DNA of 5,941 nt. Origin: Armatimonadota bacterium (GTDB lineage Bacteria; Vulcanimicrobiota; JACPDS01). Location: the NCBI GenBank assembly GCA_016183885.1, contig JACPDS010000180.1, positions 1-5,941 on the forward strand, given 5' to 3'. The notes under the pieces were generated by a model. It saw only the letters and a list, made by a program, of their open reading frames with translations, was not told where the DNA came from and made no database searches. This document shows, in pieces, positions 1 through 5,887 of the stretch; position 1 is the first letter of the stretch; each line of letters begins with the position of its first letter. The translations under genes were made by a program, and so were the position numbers.

Positions 1-330
1 ATGATAATAAGCTTTAAACTCTCCAAATTCTCTTCCGTAATAAAAAATGGTTTGATTAATTTTTTGATAAAATTCTCTTTGTTTATTCTGGGGTTGTTCC
101 ACCTTAAAACTTTCTACTAAAATACACTCTTTATCATTAAATTTTTCCATGCCGATAACTTCTGTTTTAATAAGGTTTCCATTATTAGTTTTATAAATCC
201 AGAAGTTTCCCTGATCTAACGGGAAATAATCTTGAGCATAAAGAGGAAAAATTAAAGTAAAAAATATATAAACTAAAAAATAGATACCAGCTCCGATATT
301 TTTCCGGGCGGCATTTCGCGCCTCATGCAT
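1..330 (-). CDS. Exported protein of unknown function, 5' part only (runs off the left edge)
   Basis: This frame is open for 110 codons from ATG 330 to the window edge, so the C-terminus is missing. The N-terminus looks like a Sec signal peptide: a basic stretch (R5, R9, K10), a hydrophobic core at about residues 16-31 and a likely cleavage near 'LYAQ' (residues 30-33). The mature part begins 'DYFPLDQGNFWIYK', which resembles the start of poorly characterised periplasmic or secreted proteins with a 'YFPL..GN.W.Y' opening; I recognise no named family. It has one cysteine (C69) and no lipobox. The start at 330 is chosen because AAGGAG (340-345) lies 9 bases upstream; an in-frame ATG at 339 directly abuts that site. 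It starts 16 bases after the stop of the DHH gene, so it is probably co-transcribed. Export and location are inferred from the signal peptide only. Confidence 0.75.
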   Translation of the reverse strand, partial: MHEARNAARKNIGAGIYFLVYIFFTLIFPLYAQDYFPLDQGNFWIYKTNNGNLIKTEVIGMEKFNDKECILVESFKVEQPQNKQREFYQKINQTIFYYGREFGEFKAYYH

Positions 331-339
331 CTTAATCAT

Positions 340-345
340 CTCCTT
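340..345 (-). promoter_or_regulatory. Ribosome binding site deciding the start of the exported-protein gene
   Basis: AAGGAG on the minus strand sits 9 bases before ATG 330. It directly abuts an in-frame ATG at 339, which is too close to be used efficiently, so it favours the start at 330. Together with the stop codon of the preceding gene at 347-349 it fills the whole 16-base gap. Confidence 0.7.
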
Positions 346-346
346 A

Positions 347-1327
347 TTAATAATAAAATTCCTCAATAATCCGATTAATCGCTAAAGGAATAACTTCTTT
401 TAAATTCCCGGCTATAGCGCAGCCAGCCGCCTGGGGATGTCCCCCTCCTCCAAAATTAGCCGCAATCCTATTTACAGGGAAAATTAAAGAACGCAAACTT
501 AACTTAATTTCAGAATTTTTAGTTTCTTTAAATAAAATTACTATTTCAGCGTCTTTAATCTGATTGATTTCTTCTATAAAATGTTGTGTATCAGCTTCGC
601 TAGTTTGAGTTTCTCTAAACATTTCTTTAGTAATTACTCCCCAGACGATCTTTCCTCCTAAATTAGTTTCTAAATTAGCTAAACACTTTCCTAATAATTT
701 TAAGACTTTAAATTCTTTCTCCTTATATATTTTTCTGCTAACTTCATTTATTGGTATGGGAAATTTTAAAAGTTCCGAAGCAATTTGATGAGTGCGCATA
801 GTTGTATTAGAATATTGAAATGCTCCGCAATCGGTTAAAATAGAAATATATAAACAAGTAGCAATAGCTAAATCTAATTCTATTTTTAAATAAATCAGCA
901 GTTGATAAATCATTTCACCTAAAGCTGCGCTTGAAGAATCTATCCAATTATAATCTCCATAATATTTATTATCGGGATGATGGTCAATGTTAATAATGCA
1001 GGGAGCTATTTTTCGCAAGTTTAATTTTTCGGGGATACGCTCTAAAGAGCTGCATTCTAAAAGCACTGCTACTTCAAAACTCTTTAAAGAAAGCTCTTGT
1101 TCAACTTTTTCTTTAGCGGGAAGAAAATTATATATATCAGGAATTTTTTCATTGGTAAATAAATAAATTTCTTTATTGATTTTTTTTAAACCTAAATACA
1201 AAGCTAACATACATCCTAAGACATCGCCGTCAATATTTTTATGAGGAATAATCAAGAAATTATTTTTAAGTTGAAGAAGAGAAGCTAAAAGAATAAAATC
1301 TTTATTTTTAAGGTTCTTTATTTTCAT
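347..1327 (-). CDS. nrnA: DHH/DHHA1-family phosphoesterase, NrnA-like (nanoRNase / pAp phosphatase)
   Basis: This 326-residue cytoplasmic enzyme has the full layout of bifunctional oligoribonuclease/pAp phosphatases. NrnA-type enzymes degrade 2-5 nt RNA fragments to mononucleotides and often also convert pAp to AMP, using two Mn2+ ions. Visible motifs in the DHH domain: H29, D33 and D35 in 'HKNIDGD'; D115-H116-H117 in 'IDHHPDN'; D166 in 'TDCGAF'. The C-terminal DHHA1 domain has 'SLRS' (277-280) and the glycine-rich substrate loop 'GGGGHPQAAG' (293-302). Motif II, which usually carries an Asp ligand, reads 'LLECSS' with E91. Length is normal for the family. ATG 1327 overlaps the end of rbfA by 20 bases and has no clear Shine-Dalgarno site, so translation is probably coupled. 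The rbfA-nrnA neighbourhood is common in bacteria. Family assignment is firm; exact substrate preference is inferred. Confidence 0.92.
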   Translation of the reverse strand: MKIKNLKNKDFILLASLLQLKNNFLIIPHKNIDGDVLGCMLALYLGLKKINKEIYLFTNEKIPDIYNFLPAKEKVEQELSLKSFEVAVLLECSSLERIPEKLNLRKIAPCIINIDHHPDNKYYGDYNWIDSSSAALGEMIYQLLIYLKIELDLAIATCLYISILTDCGAFQYSNTTMRTHQIASELLKFPIPINEVSRKIYKEKEFKVLKLLGKCLANLETNLGGKIVWGVITKEMFRETQTSEADTQHFIEEINQIKDAEIVILFKETKNSEIKLSLRSLIFPVNRIAANFGGGGHPQAAGCAIAGNLKEVIPLAINRIIEEFYY

Positions 1328-1667
1328 CTTTAACTTGGGCTAAAAGTTCAAAAATTCTTGACCCTCTTTCAATAGAAGAGTCAAATTTAAAAACTATTTG
1401 GGGGATATTACGCAGACTGATTCTTTTTGCCAGCTCTCCTCTTATATATCCGCAAGCCGAAGATAAACCTTCCAGGATTTTTTTCTTTTTATCTTCTTCT
1501 CCTAAAATGCTCACAAAAATTTTAGCGTATTTTAAATCCGGAGATACTTCCGCATCCGTCACAGTGATAAAACATAAATGCAGCCGAGGATCTTTTAGCT
1601 GAGGAATAATTAAACTTATTTCCTGCTTAATTAATTCTTTAATTTTAGCTAAGCGTTGAATACTCAT
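1308..1667 (-). CDS. rbfA: 30S ribosome-binding factor A (RbfA)
   Basis: RbfA (119 residues, normal length) is a single KH-like domain protein that binds the 30S subunit near 16S rRNA helix 1 and helps late 30S maturation and cold adaptation. Family signatures are visible: an N-terminal helix 'RLAKIKELIKQEISLII', the strand 'DPRLHLCFITVTDAEVSPD' (residues 26-44), the bent KH helix with an Ala-Cys-Gly interruption at 'SSACGYIRGELAKRI', and the closing 'IPQIVFKFDSSIERGSRI' (88-105). The start ATG overlaps the infB stop as ATGA. No Shine-Dalgarno site is visible in the preceding A/T-rich bases, which suggests termination-reinitiation from infB. The gene order infB-rbfA is one of the most conserved in bacteria and supports the call. 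The last 20 bases are shared with the DHH gene. Confidence 0.96.
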   Translation of the reverse strand: MSIQRLAKIKELIKQEISLIIPQLKDPRLHLCFITVTDAEVSPDLKYAKIFVSILGEEDKKKKILEGLSSACGYIRGELAKRISLRNIPQIVFKFDSSIERGSRIFELLAQVKDENKEP

Positions 1668-3733
1668 AAATTTAAAACTTTTTCCGATACTTTTTGAAGG
1701 GCAAAAATTTCAATAATATCTTTTGACTGAAGTCCTCCAAATTTTTCTATGCCGATACCGCATTCGTATCCTGCCTGCACTTCTTTCACATCTTCTTTAA
1801 AACGTTTTAAACTGCTGATTTTACATTCAAAAATTACCGCGCTGTCCCGAATAACTCTAGCGTCTAATCCTCTTTGAACCTTCCCCTCCAATACATAAGA
1901 ACCGGCAATTATACCCACTTTAGAAACTTTAAAAATATTTCTAACCTCTGCTTTCCCTATTAATACTTCGCGATATTCAGGTTTTAATAAACCAGCCATA
2001 GCAGCCTTGATATCTTCAATTATATTATAAATTACTCCATAAAAGCGGATATCCACTTTTTCCTGTTCAGCAAGCTTTTTTATATTTAAATCAGCCCGCA
2101 CATTAAAACCAATTATAATAGCATTAGACGCGGAAGCCAGCAAAATATCCGATTCGTTAATCGCTCCAACTCCGGCATGAATGCAGTTTAAACGCACATT
2201 TTCATGCTGCAGCTTGCTGAGAGCATATTTTAAAGCTTCTGCTCCACCTTGATTATCGGCTTTAATAATAATATTTAATTCTTTAAAATCGCCTTCTTTA
2301 ATTTGCTTAAACAGATTATCTAAACTGGTTCTTTGATGATTTAATTTTTCTTCTTTATTTTTTAAAACCCGTTCTTCCATTATTTGACGAACGCTTTTAT
2401 CATCTACAACTTGTAAAATATCGCCTGCATGAGGAACATCATTTAATCCTCCGATCATTTCTACAGGAGTTGACGGCGTAGCCTTATTAATTCTTCCTCC
2501 TTGATCGTTGAGCATCGCTCTTATTTTCCCATAAGTAGTTCCAGCCACTACCGCATCTTGGATTTTTAAGGTTCCGTTTTGGACTAAAACGGTAGCAACC
2601 GGACCTAAACCTTTATCTAATTTAGCTTCAATAATAGTGCCCAAAGCATTACCGTTATAATCAGCTTTGAGTTCCTGCATTTCTGCTACAAGAATAATCA
2701 TTTCTAATAATTCAGAAATTCCTACCTTTTGTTTAGCGGAAACAGGGATACATACAACATCCCCGCCCCAATCTTCGGGTAAAATTCCTAAATCGGCAAG
2801 CTGTTGTTTTACTCTTTCCGGATTAGCTTGGGGTTTATCTATTTTATTAATAGCTACAATAATAGGTGTTTTAGCGGCTTTTGCATGATTAATTGCTTCA
2901 ATAGTTTGGGGCATTACTCCATCATCAGCCGCTACTACCAAAATAACTAAATCAGTTACTTTTGCTCCTCTGGCCCGCATTGATGTAAAAGCTTCATGGC
3001 CCGGAGTATCAATAAAAATTATTTTTTTACCTTCGTATTCAACATTATAAGCTCCAATCTTCTGGGTAATGCCGCCAGCTTCGCCAGAAACTAAATTGCT
3101 TTTTCTTATTGCGTCTAAAAGAGACGTTTTTCCATGATCAACATGACCTAATACTGTTACTACCGGCGGACGAATTTGCAAAGTACCTTGTCTTTTAACT
3201 TCCAATATTTTTTTTTCTAAAGGAATAGAAATCGCTGCGGTATAACCAAAATTTTTAGCGGTTTTTTCAGCTAAAGAAAAATCCAGATTTTGATTAATAG
3301 TGAGCATTAAACCCTGTTTCATTAAAAACTTGATTATTTCATTAACGTTAACCTTTAAAAGATTCGCTAAATCCCCAACAGAAATTATTTCGGGGATTAA
3401 AACTTTTTTAAGTTCTATTTTGGATATTGGTATAGGTTTGCTTATAATTTTTTGCTCTTCAAGTTTCTGCCCTTTTTCTTTTATTTTTTTATCTTCTAAT
3501 TTAACAAGCGGTTCATTTTTTGTTAGTGGTTTTGGAGAAGGAGCCGCTTTTTTTTCTATAACTCCCTTTTTTTTGTCTTGAGAAAATTTTTCTTTAATTA
3601 AAAGTACTTGTTCTTCTTCTAAATTACTCATATGAGAGGCAGCTTTTATATTTAAATTTTTTATTTTATCTAAAAGCTCTTTGCTGGAAATATTAAATTC
3701 TTTTGCCAGTTCATATACTCTTAATTTGCTCAT
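1664..3733 (-). CDS. infB: Translation initiation factor IF-2
   Basis: IF2 is the GTPase that places fMet-tRNA on the 30S subunit and promotes 50S joining. With the start at ATG 3733 the protein has 689 residues. Order of domains: IF2_N helical module (about 1-45, 'KLRVYELAKEFNISSKELL'); a Lys/Glu/Pro-rich linker to about 110; a second IF2_N module (about 111-164); G domain with G1 'GHVDHGKT' (196-203), switch I 'AGGITQKIGAY' (219-229), G3 'DTPGHEAF' (242-249), G4 'NKID' (296-299) and G5 'SAK' (332-334); domain II; domain III with 'IIIKADNQGGAEAL' (488-501); and the fMet-tRNA-binding C2 domain with 'VGIIAGSYVLEGKVQRG' (606-622). All GTPase motifs are intact. The start is fixed by an almost ideal AAGGAGGTGA four bases upstream and by homology of the first residues; an upstream in-frame ATG at 3775 lies inside an inverted repeat and is rejected. 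Confidence 0.97.
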   Translation of the reverse strand: MSKLRVYELAKEFNISSKELLDKIKNLNIKAASHMSNLEEEQVLLIKEKFSQDKKKGVIEKKAAPSPKPLTKNEPLVKLEDKKIKEKGQKLEEQKIISKPIPISKIELKKVLIPEIISVGDLANLLKVNVNEIIKFLMKQGLMLTINQNLDFSLAEKTAKNFGYTAAISIPLEKKILEVKRQGTLQIRPPVVTVLGHVDHGKTSLLDAIRKSNLVSGEAGGITQKIGAYNVEYEGKKIIFIDTPGHEAFTSMRARGAKVTDLVILVVAADDGVMPQTIEAINHAKAAKTPIIVAINKIDKPQANPERVKQQLADLGILPEDWGGDVVCIPVSAKQKVGISELLEMIILVAEMQELKADYNGNALGTIIEAKLDKGLGPVATVLVQNGTLKIQDAVVAGTTYGKIRAMLNDQGGRINKATPSTPVEMIGGLNDVPHAGDILQVVDDKSVRQIMEERVLKNKEEKLNHQRTSLDNLFKQIKEGDFKELNIIIKADNQGGAEALKYALSKLQHENVRLNCIHAGVGAINESDILLASASNAIIIGFNVRADLNIKKLAEQEKVDIRFYGVIYNIIEDIKAAMAGLLKPEYREVLIGKAEVRNIFKVSKVGIIAGSYVLEGKVQRGLDARVIRDSAVIFECKISSLKRFKEDVKEVQAGYECGIGIEKFGGLQSKDIIEIFALQKVSEKVLNL

Positions 3734-3737
3734 ATAT

Positions 3738-3747
3738 TCACCTCCTT
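3738..3747 (-). promoter_or_regulatory. Strong ribosome binding site of infB
   Basis: AAGGAGGTGA on the minus strand matches the anti-Shine-Dalgarno end of 16S rRNA over ten bases and lies four bases before ATG 3733. It is the strongest site in the window and decides the infB start. It also makes infB independent of coupling to ylxR, from which it is separated by the inverted repeat. Confidence 0.9.
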
Positions 3748-3768
3748 CGTTATCAATAATTTTGCAGC

Positions 3769-3831
3769 CGTTCATCTTCCCTCAGCCTCTCCCCTTGATG
3801 GGAGAGGGTAAAAGGCTGATGGGGTTGAACG
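3769..3831. repeat. GC-rich imperfect inverted repeat (REP/MITE-like) between ylxR and infB
   Basis: About 63 bases form nested inverted arms. The outermost pair is CGTTCA (3769-3774) with TGAACG (3826-3831). Next come CCC (3779-3781) with GGG (3821-3824) and TCAGCC (3782-3787) with GGCTGA (3814-3819). The core is CCTCTCCC (3786-3793) with GGGAGAGG (3800-3807) around a six-base loop. It is far richer in G+C than its surroundings and begins one base after the ylxR stop codon. There is no T-run on the minus strand after the stem, so it is not a typical terminator. CCCTCTCCC/GGGAGAGGG hairpins of this style are known as dispersed intergenic repeats in many bacterial genomes; whether this one is repeated elsewhere cannot be seen here. 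Confidence 0.7.
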
Positions 3832-3832
3832 C

Positions 3833-4087
3833 TTACAGAGTTAAAACCTGTAATTGATTTAGAACTTCTTGATCTAAAATATTAAGATAGCTTTTAAAGC
3901 TTCTTTTTTTAAAAAACTCTTTAATGCAAGATGAATTTAAACATATATATATACCCTTGCCATGGAAATTTTCTTCTTTAGAATAAATTTTATTTTTATA
4001 TTGTATCATTTTATAAAAATCTTCTTTATTTTTAAAATTTCTGCATACAATACACATTCGTTTTGATTTTTTAAGAAGGCTCTTCAT
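3833..4087 (-). CDS. ylxR: YlxR-family RNA-binding protein (DUF448; RnpM)
   Basis: This 84-residue basic protein belongs to the YlxR family, encoded between nusA and infB in many bacteria. In Bacillus subtilis the family member (RnpM) has been reported to bind and modulate RNase P; other reports describe a nucleoid-associated regulator. Family marks: 'RMCIVCRNFKNKEDF' (residues 10-24) and 'GKGIYIC' (43-49), corresponding to the usual GRGAYVC with Lys for Arg. Four cysteines at 12, 15, 49 and 54 form a CX2C...CX4C set that could bind a metal. ATG 4087 is chosen because it puts the first conserved Arg-x-Cys at residue 10, as in relatives; a TTG at 4105 in the same frame would give six extra residues with no good ribosome site. 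The gene overlaps the nusA end by 17 bases, with only a closely spaced GAGG (4091-4094), so it is probably coupled to nusA translation. Confidence 0.88.
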   Translation of the reverse strand: MKSLLKKSKRMCIVCRNFKNKEDFYKMIQYKNKIYSKEENFHGKGIYICLNSSCIKEFFKKRSFKSYLNILDQEVLNQLQVLTL

Positions 4088-5471
4088 AATCCTCGTCTTC
4101 TTCAAGCCTTCTTCTTAAAGCCGGCTTAATTAATTTCTTTTTCTTTTTCAAAGCAAAAATTTTTTCCTCTCTTTTCAATTCTTCTTTTTCTTGTTTTTTC
4201 TTTTTCTCTATATCTTTTTTTTCTTTCTCCTCAAATTCTACCGGCATTGGCTGTAATTCAGGCAAATCTATTAAGAGTTCATTTTTTGGGATAATTTTTT
4301 CAATTTCTATAGTTTTTTCCAGCGATTCAGATATAGCCGGTTTATCATTTTCTAAAGATATTATTTCTTCTTCTATTAGTTCTTCCTTAATTTTTTCTGG
4401 TTCCGGTTCCGGCTCTGGAGGCATTTCTTTAGCCTGCGATTCGCTTTTAATATCAATTTTCCAGTTAGTTAATTTAGCGGCTAAACGAGCGTTTTGGCCG
4501 TCTTTTCCTATAGCTAAAGAGAGCTGATGATCAGGAACCACAACAAAAGCGCTTTTATCTTTTTCTTTTAAAGCAACAGAAATTACTTTAGAGGGTGAAA
4601 GAGCATTGGAAATAAATGTTATTGGATCGGAATTCCAGTTAATAATATCTATTTTTTCCCTTCTTAGTTCATCTACTATATTATGCACTCTTGAGCCTCT
4701 TGAGCCAACACAAGCTCCTACTGGATCGATATTAGAATCTTTTGATTTTACCGCGATTTTAGATCTATATCCAGGTTCCCGAGAAGCGCTTTTGATTTCA
4801 ATTAACCCTTGAGAAATTTCCGGCACTTCTAATTCAAAAAGTTTCTTTAAAAAATCTATAGAGGAGCGGGAGCCGATAATTTGCGGTCCGCGGCTGGTTT
4901 TTTTAATTTCTACAACATAAAATTTAATCCGATCGCCGTAACGAAAATTTTCTATAGAAACTTGCTCTTGCGGAGGAATAATAGCTTCAATTTTTCCTAC
5001 ATCTTTACCTATATCTAATAATATATTTTTATATTCATATCTTTGGAATATACCGGTAACTATTTCACCAACTTTTTTATTATATTCATCAAAAATAATA
5101 TCTCTTTCAGCTTCCTTAAGTTTTTGAACAATTATTTGTTTAGCTGTTTGAGCGGCAATTCTTCCGAAATTCGAAGGAGTAATCTCTATATTAATTTCTT
5201 CTCCTTCTTTAACATCCGGTTTAATTTTTTTTGCTTCTTTTAAAGAAATCTCTAAATCGGCATCTTTTACTTTATTTACGACTAATTTTTGGTTAAGTAA
5301 TTTAGGTTCGCCAGTTTGATGATTAATTTTAACTGATAAATTTTGCATTGTTTTAAAATTTTTTTTATAAGCGGCCGCAAGAGCGGTTTCCATTGTTTCA
5401 ATTAATAATTTAAATGGAATAAAGCGTTCTTTTTCAATTTGTTTCAAAGCATTAATTAATTCACTATTCAT
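4071..5471 (-). CDS. nusA: Transcription termination/antitermination factor NusA
   Basis: NusA binds RNA polymerase and nascent RNA, promoting pausing and intrinsic termination and taking part in antitermination complexes. The 466-residue product has the RNAP-binding N-terminal domain (about 1-130, 'LIETMETALAAAYKKNF'), an S1 domain (about 133-193), KH1 with the GxxG loop 'GSRG' (256-259) after the family signature 'LKKLFELEVPEI', and KH2 with 'GKDG' (322-325) in 'LAIGKDGQNARLAAKL'. Beyond about residue 345 there are no E. coli-type acidic repeats. Instead there is a low-complexity tail of about 120 residues: a 'PEPEPEPE' run, an acidic part, a Lys/Glu coiled-coil-like part, a 'KKKKK' patch and an acidic end. 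ATG 5471 is chosen over a TTG at 5489 because GGAGG (5483-5487) followed by AAGG lies just upstream and the protein then starts 'MNSELINALKQIEKE', as in relatives. Confidence 0.96.
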   Translation of the reverse strand: MNSELINALKQIEKERFIPFKLLIETMETALAAAYKKNFKTMQNLSVKINHQTGEPKLLNQKLVVNKVKDADLEISLKEAKKIKPDVKEGEEINIEITPSNFGRIAAQTAKQIIVQKLKEAERDIIFDEYNKKVGEIVTGIFQRYEYKNILLDIGKDVGKIEAIIPPQEQVSIENFRYGDRIKFYVVEIKKTSRGPQIIGSRSSIDFLKKLFELEVPEISQGLIEIKSASREPGYRSKIAVKSKDSNIDPVGACVGSRGSRVHNIVDELRREKIDIINWNSDPITFISNALSPSKVISVALKEKDKSAFVVVPDHQLSLAIGKDGQNARLAAKLTNWKIDIKSESQAKEMPPEPEPEPEKIKEELIEEEIISLENDKPAISESLEKTIEIEKIIPKNELLIDLPELQPMPVEFEEKEKKDIEKKKKQEKEELKREEKIFALKKKKKLIKPALRRRLEEDEDYEEPS

Positions 5472-5482
5472 AAATTTTCCTT

Positions 5483-5487
5483 CCTCC
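5483..5487 (-). promoter_or_regulatory. Ribosome binding site of nusA
   Basis: GGAGG on the minus strand, followed by AAGG, lies 11 bases (GGAGG) and about 7 bases (AAGG) before ATG 5471. A TTG at 5489 overlaps the site, so it cannot be the start served by it. Confidence 0.75.
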
Positions 5488-5498
5488 AATAACTTTAA

Positions 5499-5540
5499 AA
5501 CTAATTAAAAATATGAATTATTTTATTTTTAAATTTAGTT
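5499..5540. repeat. AT-only imperfect inverted repeat at the rimP-nusA junction
   Basis: On the plus strand AACTAATTAAAAATA (5499-5513) is nearly complementary in reverse to 5524-5540, with two extra bases in the right arm and a 10-base loop. It overlaps the rimP stop codon. The stem is almost all A-T, so it would be weak. In such AT-rich DNA chance formation is quite possible, and no regulatory role is claimed. Confidence 0.35.
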
Positions 5541-5801
5541 ATTTAGTTGCTCTATACCTCTTGATGATACTTCTAAATAATAATTTTCTTTAATTATATT
5601 AAGTTTATCCAATGCTTTACTTAAAGGACGAGATATATCTTCGCAATCCTTTATTATTACAGGGATATCTTTATTAATAATCACTCTTAAAATATTATTT
5701 TTTCCTTCTCTTAAATAATTTATTTGTACAATATTTATACCTAAAGGAACGGCTATTTCGCAAGCTAATAACTTTATTTTTTCTAAATTAATTTTATCCA
5801 T
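5535..5801 (-). CDS. rimP: Ribosome maturation factor RimP, N-terminal domain only
   Basis: RimP is a 30S assembly factor acting around S12 and S19, normally about 150 residues in two domains: an alpha/beta N-terminal domain and a C-terminal SH3-like barrel. This product has only 88 residues. The N-terminal domain is recognisable: 'ILRVIINKDI' (37-46, usual LRVyID), 'KDCEDISRPLSKALD' (51-65, usual dDC..vSr.is..LD) and 'YYLEVSSRG' (74-82, usual Y.LEVSSPG). The protein then stops six residues later, exactly at the domain boundary. Only 63 bases separate it from nusA, so no displaced C-terminal domain can follow. Arg replaces the usual Pro in SSPG. The start at ATG 5801 has AAGG (5809-5812) seven bases upstream. 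Position ahead of nusA supports the call. It may be a minimal functional RimP or a decaying one; the sequence cannot tell. Confidence 0.85.
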   Translation of the reverse strand: MDKINLEKIKLLACEIAVPLGINIVQINYLREGKNNILRVIINKDIPVIIKDCEDISRPLSKALDKLNIIKENYYLEVSSRGIEQLNN

Positions 5802-5814
5802 AAAAAAACCTTAT

Positions 5815-5858
5815 AATCATAATAAAAGAGTGGGTTTTCCCACTCTTTTATTATGATT
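5815..5858 (-). terminator. Perfect 20-bp hairpin in the rimP leader; terminator or attenuator
   Basis: Bases 5815-5834 are the exact reverse complement of 5839-5858, with a four-base loop. The core is GAGTGGG/CCCACTC flanked by AAAA and TTTT, so in RNA from either strand the GC core is followed by UUUUAUUAU, the look of a bidirectional intrinsic terminator. On the minus strand it lies between the predicted promoter (5888-5916) and the rimP ribosome site (5809-5812), only two bases from the latter. It therefore either ends transcripts entering from beyond 5941, or is an attenuator inside the operon leader. Structure is certain; function is inferred. Confidence 0.65.
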
Positions 5859-5887
5859 TATATTCTTTAAAAAAAGAGTTAAATTTT

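Noticed and set aside
331..339. ATG at 339 as start of the exported-protein gene
   Set aside because: The AAGGAG site directly abuts it, leaving no spacing; ATG 330 is correctly spaced.
2667..2888. Plus-strand open frame of 73 codons
   Set aside because: It is antisense to the IF2 GTPase domain and its translation resembles no known protein.
3300..3581. Plus-strand open frame of 93 codons, hydrophobic
   Set aside because: It is antisense to the Lys/Glu-rich infB linker; the Ser/Phe/Leu-rich product is what the reverse of such codons gives.
3734..3775. Upstream ATG at 3775 extending infB by 14 residues
   Set aside because: It lies inside the GC-rich inverted repeat, the extra residues do not resemble IF2, and the ideal ribosome site at 3738-3747 serves ATG 3733.
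3786..3807. Core of the ylxR-infB repeat as an intrinsic terminator
   Set aside because: No T-run follows the stem on the minus strand, and infB just downstream must be transcribed; a dispersed repeat fits better.
4088..4105. TTG start at 4105 for ylxR
   Set aside because: It adds six residues encoded within the nusA end and has no properly spaced ribosome site; ATG 4087 matches the usual distance to the first conserved motif.
4606..4812. Plus-strand open frame of 68 codons
   Set aside because: It lies antisense to the nusA KH1 region, with no ribosome site or recognisable motif.
5043..5243. Plus-strand open frame of 66 codons rich in Phe and Asn
   Set aside because: It is antisense to the nusA N-terminal and S1 region, an AT-rich artefact.
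5472..5489. TTG start at 5489 for nusA
   Set aside because: The TTG overlaps the GGAGG ribosome site that serves ATG 5471.
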